A stretch of 5,207 nt of DNA from Clostridiales bacterium. Lineage in GTDB: Bacteria > Bacillota > Clostridia > Lachnospirales > WQUN01. Of this stretch, positions 1-5,207 are shown one piece after another (positions within the stretch are counted from its first letter, which is position 1; each line of letters starts with the position of its first letter). The notes under the pieces are model-generated. The model was not told where the DNA came from. It did no database searches and saw only the letters and a list, made by a program, of their open reading frames with translations. The stretch is taken from positions 1 through 5,207 of the forward strand of contig JAISWA010000187.1 of the NCBI GenBank assembly GCA_031271275.1. The letters run 5' to 3'. Both the position numbers and the translations under genes were made by a program.

Positions 1-1293
1 TACGGGGTTTACGGGAAGCAGCCGCTTTTCGTCAAGCTCGCGCTTGCGGCGGTAAGCGTCATTTATATCATGCTGCTTCAAGACAGTGTGTATTGGTTCT
101 TTTCCTATTACGGCGGCGCGGGGCTTGTCGCGCCGACGATGCTCCTGCTGTCCGCCGCGCTGCTGTACGCGAAATATTCCCTTATTTATTTCATCGTACT
201 GCTGAAAGGCGGGCGGCACGCGCTGCGGATGGAGCCCGACGCCCGGTGGGCGTTCAAGCTTCTCCATAACACGAAAGCGGTTTTCCGGCTGAAAAATATC
301 CCGCTGATTATCTGTTTGCTGCTGTTGTACCTGTCCGTCATTGCCTCCGTCGTAGTGTTCTGCGCGGGTATTGTCGCAATCGGCTACGAGATGCCCGCCG
401 CGCTGATACTCCTGTCGCTGTCCGCTGCGGCGTTTTGTATCTGCGCAATGTTTGTCTCGCTGATACACGCTTTCGCGAAAACCGCCGAATACGCCAAATC
501 CATCGCGGAAGGGGTTTATCCGGAAATCATCGAGGCAAGCGGTTGGTTCAGCCAACCCGCCGCGTACCTTTCCCGCATCAACGACGGCACGCGCCGCGCG
601 GTGGAGGAAGCGGTGCGCAGCGAGCGCATGAAGGCGGAGCTGATTACCAATGTTTCCCACGATTTGAAAACGCCGCTGACCTCCATCATCAACTACGTGG
701 CGCTGTTGAAAGAGACGCCGCTTATGCAGTCGGAAGCGGCGGCGGAATACATCGGCGTAATTGACGGGAAGACCCAGCGGCTCAAGGTGCTGATTGAGGA
801 TTTGTTTGAAGCGGCAAAGCTCAACAGCGGTTCCGCCGCCATGGAATGGGAGGACGTTAACGTGGTGGATTTGCTCAAGCAAACGTTGGGGGAACTGGAC
901 GAGAAAATTTTGGAATCGGGGATTATTTTCCTGACGCGCTACAGCGCCGAGCATATCACCCTGCGGCTCGACGGGAAAAAGATGTGGCGGGCGTTCGAGA
1001 ATTTAATCTGCAACATATTAAAATACGCGCCCGCGGGTTCCCGCGCGTATATCAGCGCGGAGGAAACAAGCGGCGGGCGCGTGGAAATTATCTTCAAAAA
1101 CGTGGCAAACTATGAAATGGATTTTAACGCCGACGAGCTTTTCGAGCGCTTTGTGCGGGGGGACGCGTCCCGTTCCACCGAGGGCAGCGGGCTCGGCCTG
1201 AGCATTGCCCGGGGAATCGTGGAGCATTGCGGCGGGTCGATGCGCATTACCACCGACGGGGATTTATTTAAGGCGGCGATACTATTTAATTAA
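1..1293 (+). CDS. Membrane sensor histidine kinase, C-terminal part (5' end outside window)
   Basis: This is the sensor protein of a two-component system: it autophosphorylates on His and passes the phosphate to a response regulator not seen here. The reading frame is open from base 1, so the gene starts upstream; the ATG at 70 falls inside a membrane segment and is unlikely to be the start. In window numbering (430 residues), hydrophobic segments lie near 10-34, 42-68, 100-123 and 129-152. A helical linker leads to the DHp domain with the H-box NVSHDLKTPLTS (phospho-acceptor H220). The ATPase domain has an N-box NLICNILKYA (334-343), an F-box FERF (381-384) and a G2 box GSGLGLSIA (395-403). 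The usual DxGxG G1 box is absent; IIFKNVANY (363-371) stands in its place, as in a known group of clostridial kinases. The multi-helix sensor without a large external loop suggests sensing within the membrane. The stop codon lies inside the convergent helD gene. Signal and partner are unknown. Confidence 0.95.
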   Translation, partial: YGVYGKQPLFVKLALAAVSVIYIMLLQDSVYWFFSYYGGAGLVAPTMLLLSAALLYAKYSLIYFIVLLKGGRHALRMEPDARWAFKLLHNTKAVFRLKNIPLIICLLLLYLSVIASVVVFCAGIVAIGYEMPAALILLSLSAAAFCICAMFVSLIHAFAKTAEYAKSIAEGVYPEIIEASGWFSQPAAYLSRINDGTRRAVEEAVRSERMKAELITNVSHDLKTPLTSIINYVALLKETPLMQSEAAAEYIGVIDGKTQRLKVLIEDLFEAAKLNSGSAAMEWEDVNVVDLLKQTLGELDEKILESGIIFLTRYSAEHITLRLDGKKMWRAFENLICNILKYAPAGSRAYISAEETSGGRVEIIFKNVANYEMDFNADELFERFVRGDASRSTEGSGLGLSIARGIVEHCGGSMRITTDGDLFKAAILFN

Positions 1294-3423
1294 ATACAGC
1301 CTGTGCAGCGCCCGGGTGCAAATCAGGTACAGCAGCTTCCTTCCCCATTCGCCTTCAAAAACTTCCCCGCCGGACTCGGGCGCGATTACCGCGTCAAACT
1401 CAAGCCCTTTCGCGAAAGGCACCGCCATTACCAACACGCCCGGGCGGAAGCCGTCGTCCGCGTCTTTGATGAGCAGCGGCTGCCGCCCGGCAGCGCCGTG
1501 GGCGGACAGATTATTTTGCGCGTTTGCCAACCTTTCGTGGAACGCCGCAGCCTTTTCCGCGTCGGAAAGCAGCACCCCCACCGTGTTAAACGCGTTCGGC
1601 AGGCTTTGGATGATTTCCGCCGCCGTAAGCGCCGCGTCGCCGCTCTCTAAAATTTCCGGCTCTCCGCCGTACCTTTGATAAAAAGTCGAATCGTCTTCAA
1701 CGCCGATCAGCCGCGAGGCGAAGCGGTTGATTTCAAAGGTCGAGCGGTAGCTCTTGCTTAAACGCGTCACTTCCGCGCCGGGGTAAAGGTCAACCAAGTC
1801 GTTCACGTCATGCAGGTTTATGTCCGGGTACAGCGCCTGATTTACGTCCGCAAGCACCGTAAAATGGCAACCCTCAAAAATATTCCCCAGTATCAGGTGC
1901 TGTAAACGGCTTAAATCCTGCGCCTCGTCCACCAGTATATGCCGGACGCTCCGGTCCTTTTTAACGCGTCCGGTGAGTATGTCTATATAGAACATCACCA
2001 ACGCGTCCTCGAAATGGATTTTTTCATAACGCAGCGCGGAAAGCGTCCCCCGCAGGACGTCTTGGTCGCCGCCCTTCTCCTTTATGTACGCCCGCAGCGC
2101 CTTTTCGTACAGCTTTGCCGCGCCGGGCAAAAGCCGCGCCCGCAGGTCGCTTATCGCCATGTTCTTTTGTTCGTCAAACTTGGCGCGTATTTCCCCGTCG
2201 TTGTAGTTCTCGTCGTCGAGCTCGTTAAAAAACGCCGTAATCTCCCGTTTATTATCTTTGAAATGCGTTTCGAAGCAGCGGTTCACATAGTCGAGCACCC
2301 GGGCGGTCTTGGTGGAAAGGTTGCCCACGGAGGTACGGTCGGCGTACAGGTATTCCATCTGCTCCGCGCCGCAAAGCACGGTGTCGAGGAAGCGGGCGTC
2401 CTCGAAAGCCGAGGGTCGGTACCGCCTGATAAATTCCGCGAGGAACGCGAGGAAGCCCGCGGAATATTTCAGCGCGATGCCCCGCCGCCGGGCGTCGCCG
2501 GGCTTTGATTTGGAGAGATACTCTATCTGGGCGTAGGGGCTTTGGAAATTGCGCTCCGTCGCGCTTCCGCGCATAAGCGTCTGTATGTCGAGGGTGACCA
2601 CGTCCTCCTCGCCCAACTCCGGTATAACCCCGGCGATATACGTGGCGAAAATATTGTTGGTGGAAAAAATACGCACCCTGGCGGAAGTCAGCTTCCCCCT
2701 GTGCCGGTACAGCAAGTACGCCAACCGGTGCAGCCCCACCGAAGTCTTTCCGCTCCCCGCCGGCCCGAACACGAGCATGTTGTCCGCTTCGCTGCGTATG
2801 GCGCGGTTTTGCTCCCGCTGGATGGTGTTGATAATGGTTTTTATTTTCGCGTCGGATACTTTGGAAAGCTCCTGCTGCAAAATCTCGTCGTCAATTTTCA
2901 GGTCGGAGTCGAAGAAATAAACCAGTTCCCCTTTTTCGATACGGTACTGGCGTTTAAGGGAAACCTCGCCGGAAATCTCGCCGTCGGGCGCGGCAAAAGA
3001 CGCGCGGCCCACGCCGTAGTCGTAATACATGGAAGAAATCGGCGCGCGCCAGTCATAGACGTAAAAACACTGTTTCGCCTCGTCAAAGAGCGACTGCCCG
3101 CCGATATAAATTTCCTCAAGGTCGGAATAGCCGTCCTCGGTGAAGTCGATGCGCCCGAAGTACGGGGAGTCGAGCATACGCCGCAAATTGTTCAAGCGAA
3201 GGCTGACCCCGGCGTACATGCGCTCGTTGATTTCCATCCCGGGCAGCAGGGAGCTTAAGTTCAGCAAATCGTCAAAATCACGGATAAGGTGCGTCTCCGC
3301 CCACATTTCCCGGCGCGATTCCTCAATCCCGCCGCGTTTCGACAGCAAATCCCCGGTCAGCGCGTTAATTTGCTTTACTATTTCCGCTCTTACGGTTTCG
3401 ACCCGCGCTTGCTCGTCACCCAT
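1282..3423 (-). CDS. helD: HelD-like RNA polymerase recycling helicase (UvrD/Rep superfamily 1)
   Basis: HelD proteins bind RNA polymerase in the cytoplasm and use ATP-driven motion to pry it off DNA and release stalled complexes. The N-terminal 60 residues are charged and helical, matching the coiled-coil arm that enters the secondary channel. The signature DWRAPISSMYYD follows (W125), then the Q-motif QREQN (202-206), Walker A GPAGSGKTS (K226), Walker B LVDEAQDLS (D499, E500), SYRST (R560), KGLEFDAVI (672-680) and motif VI CTRALH (R704). Motif III reads LADVNQ, where Gly is more usual before Asp. The protein ends only nine residues after R704, a short C-terminus. I chose the ATG at 3423 (713 residues): it overlaps the yesL stop in ATGGGTGA, and the product begins MGDEQARVE like family members. 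An in-frame ATG at 3435 is possible; an in-frame TTG at 3486 would reach 71 bp into yesL and is unlikely. The ribosome binding site is weak, which fits translational coupling. No terminator is visible after the gene. Confidence 0.95.
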   Translation of the reverse strand: MGDEQARVETVRAEIVKQINALTGDLLSKRGGIEESRREMWAETHLIRDFDDLLNLSSLLPGMEINERMYAGVSLRLNNLRRMLDSPYFGRIDFTEDGYSDLEEIYIGGQSLFDEAKQCFYVYDWRAPISSMYYDYGVGRASFAAPDGEISGEVSLKRQYRIEKGELVYFFDSDLKIDDEILQQELSKVSDAKIKTIINTIQREQNRAIRSEADNMLVFGPAGSGKTSVGLHRLAYLLYRHRGKLTSARVRIFSTNNIFATYIAGVIPELGEEDVVTLDIQTLMRGSATERNFQSPYAQIEYLSKSKPGDARRRGIALKYSAGFLAFLAEFIRRYRPSAFEDARFLDTVLCGAEQMEYLYADRTSVGNLSTKTARVLDYVNRCFETHFKDNKREITAFFNELDDENYNDGEIRAKFDEQKNMAISDLRARLLPGAAKLYEKALRAYIKEKGGDQDVLRGTLSALRYEKIHFEDALVMFYIDILTGRVKKDRSVRHILVDEAQDLSRLQHLILGNIFEGCHFTVLADVNQALYPDINLHDVNDLVDLYPGAEVTRLSKSYRSTFEINRFASRLIGVEDDSTFYQRYGGEPEILESGDAALTAAEIIQSLPNAFNTVGVLLSDAEKAAAFHERLANAQNNLSAHGAAGRQPLLIKDADDGFRPGVLVMAVPFAKGLEFDAVIAPESGGEVFEGEWGRKLLYLICTRALHRLYLIK

Positions 3424-4168
3424 TGGCGCTCTCATCCGTTTCCCGTTGGGCTTTTGCTTCGCCCGCTTCAATTTTAGCGGCTTCAAGCCGTTGGAATTCC
3501 GTCAGCGGGTCTTTTTCGGCGTTTAGGCGCGCTTCGATTTCCTGCAGTTCCTGCGCGGGGTCTTTGTCCATTTCGGGCCGGTATTTCTTAAACACGCGCA
3601 TAATCATGTAGGAAGAAAGCCACGCGTACAACCCCATGGCGATAAAGAAAAGTATCGGCATCAGTATTACGCCGAGTATTATCGCCGCGCCGAGTATGAC
3701 GCAGGTGATGGTGGTCAGCAAATGGCGGTGGGCAATGAAGAAGGCGTTCTTGATGGTCTGGACAAACGACAGCTCAAAACGCGCCGTCAGCGGGGCAAGG
3801 TAGACGGAGAAAAACGCGATTTCCACGGCGAGCAGGATTTGCAGCGGGAAAAGGAAGCTGCCCATTTCCCCCATCAGCCCGATATTTAAGAGATTGAAGA
3901 TGACAATCAGCGTAAGGGCAAGCTGTATCAGCCACAAAAGCGTCGAGCGCTTGAAATTGGATTTAAACGAGGTCCAGAAGTCGCGCAGAATGTACCCTTC
4001 CCGGTTCGCGATTCTTCGCGTCGCAACATAAAACAGCGCCGTAGTGGACGCGCCTGCCGTAACGACGGGTATGCTGCAAACCAACCACGCAAGGCTCAGT
4101 ATGATGATGTCCGCCAACAGGCTTCCGAATTTGTAGAAGGAACCTTCCAAAGAAAAGAAATTACTCAT
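3416..4168 (-). CDS. YesL-like (DUF624) integral membrane protein
   Basis: The protein (250 residues) matches the YesL/DUF624 family from memory of its N-terminal pattern: NFFSLEG, then a first helix, CSIPVVTAGASTTALFY (31-47), EGYILRDFW (57-65) and FKSNFKRS (68-75). Hydrophobic segments lie near 17-37, 75-97, 103-126, 150-170 and 171-190. YesL-type proteins are often found near carbohydrate uptake genes, but their biochemical role is not established, and no sugar genes are seen here. The tail from about 198 is highly charged and rich in Glu, Ala and Gln, probably cytoplasmic and perhaps helical. The ATG at 4168 is preferred because a GAGGTGG ribosome binding site lies 5 bases ahead; the GTG at 4177 lies inside that site and cannot be the start. 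It is the first gene of a two-gene unit with helD, whose start overlaps its last codons. Family assignment is good; function is unknown. Confidence 0.88.
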   Translation of the reverse strand: MSNFFSLEGSFYKFGSLLADIIILSLAWLVCSIPVVTAGASTTALFYVATRRIANREGYILRDFWTSFKSNFKRSTLLWLIQLALTLIVIFNLLNIGLMGEMGSFLFPLQILLAVEIAFFSVYLAPLTARFELSFVQTIKNAFFIAHRHLLTTITCVILGAAIILGVILMPILFFIAMGLYAWLSSYMIMRVFKKYRPEMDKDPAQELQEIEARLNAEKDPLTEFQRLEAAKIEAGEAKAQRETDESANG

Positions 4169-4173
4169 GACTA

Positions 4174-4180
4174 CCACCTC
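4174..4180 (-). promoter_or_regulatory. Ribosome binding site of the yesL-like gene
   Basis: On the minus strand GAGGTGG stands 5 bases before the ATG at 4168. It decides the start, since the upstream in-frame GTG is part of this site. It directly abuts the innermost 20-bp repeat of the leader, so any structure formed by the repeats lies next to it. Confidence 0.85.
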
Positions 4181-4240
4181 ATATTATTAGTGTCACCCTG
4201 ATATTATCAGTGTCATCCCGATATTATTAGTGTCATCCCG
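4181..4240. repeat. Three tandem 20-bp repeats
   Basis: Three units start at 4181, 4201 and 4221 with an exact 20-bp period. Each is an A/T-rich ten-mer (ATATTATTAG, or ATATTATCAG in the second) followed by TGTCATCCCG (TGTCACCCTG in the first). The second half of each unit equals the outer end of the neighbouring inverted repeat, so the array looks like an expansion of that element's left edge. Only a few bases differ among copies. Confidence 0.92.
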
Positions 4241-4288
4241 AGCGAAGCGAGGGAACCGTAAAGATTCTTCGCTTCGCTCAGAATGACA
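4231..4288. repeat. 58-bp imperfect inverted repeat, MITE/REP-like
   Basis: The ends are TGTCAT (4231-4236) and ATGACA (4283-4288). Inside, GAGCGAAGCGA on the left matches TCGCTTCGCTC on the right, with a few mismatches on either side. As minus-strand RNA, two of the mismatches become G-U pairs. The sequence resembles dispersed TGTCAT...GAGCGAAGCGA intergenic repeats that I recall from many bacterial genomes. It has no coding capacity and shares its left ten bases with the 20-bp array. Mobility is an inference from the form only. Confidence 0.8.
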
Positions 4289-4347
4289 TACGCGGTATGG
4301 AACTTAAACCGCCAAAATGACATACGCGGTTTGAAACTTAAACCGCC
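4282..4347. repeat. Two 32-bp direct repeats, each with an internal hairpin
   Basis: Copies at 4282-4313 and 4316-4347 (period 34) differ at two bases. Each runs AATGACATACGCGG ... AACTTAAACCGCC. In the second copy GCGGTTT (4326-4332) and AAACCGC (4340-4346) form a perfect 7-bp stem with a 7-nt loop; the first copy keeps only about five pairs. The first copy also has a 13-bp palindrome, CATAC-GCG-GTATG (4287-4299). The left end overlaps the end of the inverted repeat. The second copy carries the TTGAAA of the predicted plus-strand promoter. Confidence 0.9.
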
Positions 4348-4358
4348 TGTATTATATA
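4331..4358 (+). promoter_or_regulatory. Possible divergent plus-strand promoter
   Basis: TTGAAA (4331-4336) and TATATA (4353-4358) are 16 bases apart on the plus strand. The -10 box overlaps the TATAAT of the minus-strand promoter, so polymerase could occupy only one at a time. A start near 4365 would lead into the structured stretch that ends in the terminator at 4483-4525. It is weaker than the minus-strand promoter, and AT-rich boxes of this kind can arise by chance. Confidence 0.4.
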
Positions 4359-4379
4359 CGTTGGAGGGCGCGTTTTCAA
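4351..4379 (-). promoter_or_regulatory. Sigma-A type promoter for yesL-helD
   Basis: On the minus strand TTGAAA (4379-4374) is followed after exactly 17 bases by a perfect TATAAT (4356-4351). The start would fall near 4345, so the two-gene unit would be read with a long leader. No other comparably good promoter was seen between here and the yesL start. Confidence 0.75.
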
Positions 4380-4525
4380 TTGCGGGGCGTGTGCTGACCG
4401 CAAGGCAAAGCGCGCTCCGTCATGGCACTATATGCCATATGGCTGCAAACGTTGAAACGGCAATGCTTTTCGGCAAAATAAGAATACGCAAACAATGAGT
4501 TTCGGCTGTTGTTTGCGTATTTTTT
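4364..4525 (+). ncRNA. Candidate small structured RNA of about 160 nt
   Basis: Between a plus-strand promoter-like pair and a strong terminator there is no credible gene, but there are nested complementary segments. GGAG and CGCG (4363-4372) pair with CGCG and CTCC (4411-4418), with a GG bulge. This encloses TTGCGG/CCGCAA (4380-4385/4398-4403). ATGGCA/TGCCAT (4422-4427/4433-4438) follows with a 5-nt loop, and the terminator hairpin closes the RNA. I do not recognise 6S RNA, SRP RNA, tmRNA or a known riboswitch in it. A 19-codon frame (4422-4481) lies within but has no ribosome binding site. Call rests on promoter, structure and terminator only. Confidence 0.35.
4483..4525 (+). terminator. Rho-independent terminator
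   Basis: AATACGCAAACAA (4483-4495) pairs perfectly over 13 bp with TTGTTTGCGTATT (4509-4521) around a 13-nt loop, followed by a T run reaching 4525. The T-tract shows plus-strand polarity; the opposite side (CTTATTTT on the minus strand) is less regular, so it could act weakly both ways. No plus-strand protein gene ends just before it, which is why an RNA gene is suspected. Confidence 0.8.
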
Positions 4526-4600
4526 ATACCGCTTCTTTGCGCGCGGCGCGTTCGCTTCGCTCAAGCCGCAGGCGCAATTCGTATGTTGAATAGCGGTATA
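4525..4600. repeat. 76-bp palindromic element
   Basis: The outer arms TATACCGCT (4525-4533) and AGCGGTATA (4592-4600) are perfectly complementary. Inside, TTGCGC-GCGGC (4537-4547) pairs with GCCGC-AG-GCGCAA (4565-4577) with a 2-nt bulge. The loop contains TTCGCTTCGCTCA (4551-4563), a 13-mer also found in the 58-bp inverted repeat (4268-4280), so the two elements may be related. It fits a small nonautonomous repeat or an intergenic hairpin. It begins at the last T of the terminator and ends exactly at the -35 box of the next promoter. Confidence 0.75.
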
Positions 4601-4629
4601 TTGGAATGGTGTGAAAATTTTTATATAAT
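4601..4629 (+). promoter_or_regulatory. Sigma-A type promoter for the last gene
   Basis: TTGGAA (4601-4606), a 17-base spacer and a perfect TATAAT (4624-4629) precede the gene at 4667. The start should be near 4636, giving a leader of about 30 nt. GCGGTATA stands immediately upstream of the -35 box (4593-4600) and again over the predicted start (4633-4640), 40 bp apart, which could be an operator pair. Confidence 0.8.
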
Positions 4630-4648
4630 ATCGCGGTATAGATTTTTC

Positions 4649-4659
4649 AAAGGAAGGGG
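4649..4659 (+). promoter_or_regulatory. Ribosome binding site of the last gene
   Basis: AAAGGAAGGGG lies 7 bases before the ATG at 4667. It is strong and confirms the start of a gene that has no stop codon inside the window. Confidence 0.85.
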
Positions 4660-4666
4660 CTTGTTT

Positions 4667-5207
4667 ATGGAAGAAGAATACGGTTACGAATTTTCAGAGA
4701 AGAATGAGAGGAACAGAACCCAGATAAAAATATCCATGGCGGTTTCTATTTTTCTCACGTTTGTGTTGATTGCCGTATTGTTTTTCGGCGCGTTTATTAA
4801 TTATCTCGCGTTTTATTATGTTTTCCTCAGCGTAATCGGCGTTGTCGCCAACGTGTACGGAATCATCAAACTGTTTTCGCTCAGCGACGCCATAGAGGAA
4901 GGCGAAAAGGCGGTTACCAGGAAAATTACAAACCTGAAAAATTTCTATGTTATTTTTATCGCCTTTCTGATTTTTTTCATACTCATCACCACGGTCTGGA
5001 TATTATTTAAGCGGTTTCAAACCGGCGAAATTTCCGCGACAGATATTCCCACGGCGACAACTTCCGCAACCGCCGAGAGCACGGAAGGCGCGCCCGCGCT
5101 AACCTCCGCGCCCGCCGCCGGGTCGTCGGAAGCCACGGAGCCGGCGACGGAAAAAACGCCGGCAACGGAAGCTTCAACAGAGGATTCGACGGAAGCTTCC
5201 ACCGAAC
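4667..5207 (+). CDS. Three-helix membrane protein with Thr/Glu-rich repetitive tail (3' end outside window)
   Basis: I do not recognise the family. The frame is open for 180 codons to the window edge. It begins with an acidic, polar N-terminus (MEEEYGYEFSEKNERN), then hydrophobic segments at about 24-44, 47-70 and 93-114. A charged loop (71-92, SDAIEEGEKAVTRKITNLKN) separates the second and third helices. KRF after the third helix is followed from 119 by a chain of Thr, Ser, Ala, Glu and Pro without clear hydrophobic content. By the positive-inside rule the tail side is uncertain; with an odd number of helices and a cytoplasmic N-terminus the tail would be outside, as in wall-spanning linkers. 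Near the window end an 8-residue repeat appears (TEASTEDS, then TEASTE), with an 11-base DNA repeat 24 bp apart at 5165 and 5189. Its own promoter and strong ribosome binding site support expression. A C-terminal domain may follow beyond the window. Confidence 0.85.
   Translation, partial: MEEEYGYEFSEKNERNRTQIKISMAVSIFLTFVLIAVLFFGAFINYLAFYYVFLSVIGVVANVYGIIKLFSLSDAIEEGEKAVTRKITNLKNFYVIFIAFLIFFILITTVWILFKRFQTGEISATDIPTATTSATAESTEGAPALTSAPAAGSSEATEPATEKTPATEASTEDSTEASTE

Larger units (their letters stand above)
4169..4345 (-). other. Predicted repeat-filled 5' leader of the yesL-helD transcript
   Basis: If transcription starts about 6 bases after the minus-strand -10 box, the leader is roughly 175 nt long. 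Read 5' to 3' on the minus strand it holds a hairpin (GCGGTTT and AAACCGC arms, 7-nt loop) right at the predicted 5' end, a weaker version of it, the long inverted repeat, three 20-bp repeats and the ribosome binding site. I recognise no known riboswitch class. The extent rests on an inferred start site. Confidence 0.5.

Noticed and set aside
2542..3258. A 238-codon plus-strand open frame opposite helD, with others at 1205-1678, 1939-2508 and 3140-3526
   Set aside because: They lie opposite strongly conserved helD codons, have no ribosome binding sites and give proteins without family features. They reflect the GC-rich codon use of the real gene.
1282..3423. UvrD-like helicase as part of an antiphage system
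   Set aside because: The HelD signature (DWRAP segment, coiled-coil N-terminus, motif order) identifies an RNA polymerase factor, and no nuclease or other defence partner lies beside it.
3424..3486. A longer helD start at the TTG of 3486
   Set aside because: It would add 21 basic residues not typical of the family and overlap yesL by 71 bp, with no ribosome binding site. The ATG at 3423 coupled to the yesL stop is simpler.
4181..4347. CRISPR-like array
   Set aside because: The repeats are contiguous or separated by two bases, with no unique spacers and no cas genes, so this is tandem and inverted repeat structure.
4422..4481. A 19-codon frame inside the candidate RNA
   Set aside because: No ribosome binding site precedes it and its ATG sits in a hairpin stem. 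A leader peptide is not excluded but not supported.
4283..4498. A 71-codon plus-strand frame, and a 62-codon minus-strand frame at 4376-4564
   Set aside because: The first begins inside a repeat, runs across two repeat copies and ends in the terminator hairpin. The second reads through the terminator stem. Neither has a ribosome binding site or protein-like features.
5017..5202. A 61-codon minus-strand frame in the last gene
   Set aside because: It mirrors the repetitive Thr/Ser/Glu codons of the plus-strand gene and is low-complexity Val/Ala/Ser, with no start signals.

Overview
The window looks like chromosomal DNA of a Gram-positive, probably clostridial (Bacillota) bacterium. I infer this from the protein families (a clostridial-type sensor kinase with an altered G1 box, a HelD-type RNA polymerase recycling helicase, a YesL/DUF624 membrane protein), from strong purine-rich ribosome binding sites, and from clear sigma-A promoters with TATAAT boxes and 17-bp spacers. 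The species cannot be named from sequence alone. No phage, insertion-sequence transposase, CRISPR array or defence operon is visible.

Layout. Positions 1-1293 (+) hold the 3' part of a membrane sensor histidine kinase gene whose start lies left of the window. It converges on, and overlaps by 12 bp, a minus-strand pair that occupies 1282-4168: a YesL-like membrane protein (3416-4168) followed by helD (1282-3423). The two minus-strand genes overlap by 8 bp and look translationally coupled. Positions 4169-4666 contain no convincing gene but are dense in signals. At the right end (4667 to the window edge, +) begins a gene for a small three-helix membrane protein with a Thr/Ser/Ala/Glu-rich, repetitive tail, cut off by the window end.

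The noncoding block is the most unusual part. A minus-strand promoter (TTGAAA, 17 bp, TATAAT) should drive yesL-helD through a leader of about 175 nt. That leader is made almost wholly of repeats: two hairpin-forming 32-bp repeats, a 58-bp inverted repeat of a MITE/REP-like kind, and three exact-period 20-bp repeats that run up to the ribosome binding site. A plus-strand promoter-like pair overlaps the same -10 region and points the other way, into a stretch of about 160 bp that has nested inverted repeats and ends in a 13-bp perfect stem plus T-tract. I read this as a possible small structured RNA, unproven. After it come a 76-bp palindromic element and a second good promoter (TTGGAA, 17 bp, TATAAT) for the last gene, with two copies of GCGGTATA bracketing it.

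How the genes may work together. The kinase senses an envelope signal and would need a response regulator, probably encoded just outside the window. HelD would release stalled RNA polymerase. The YesL-like protein is coupled to helD, but what links them is unknown. I see no direct functional connection between the kinase and the helD operon beyond the convergent overlap.
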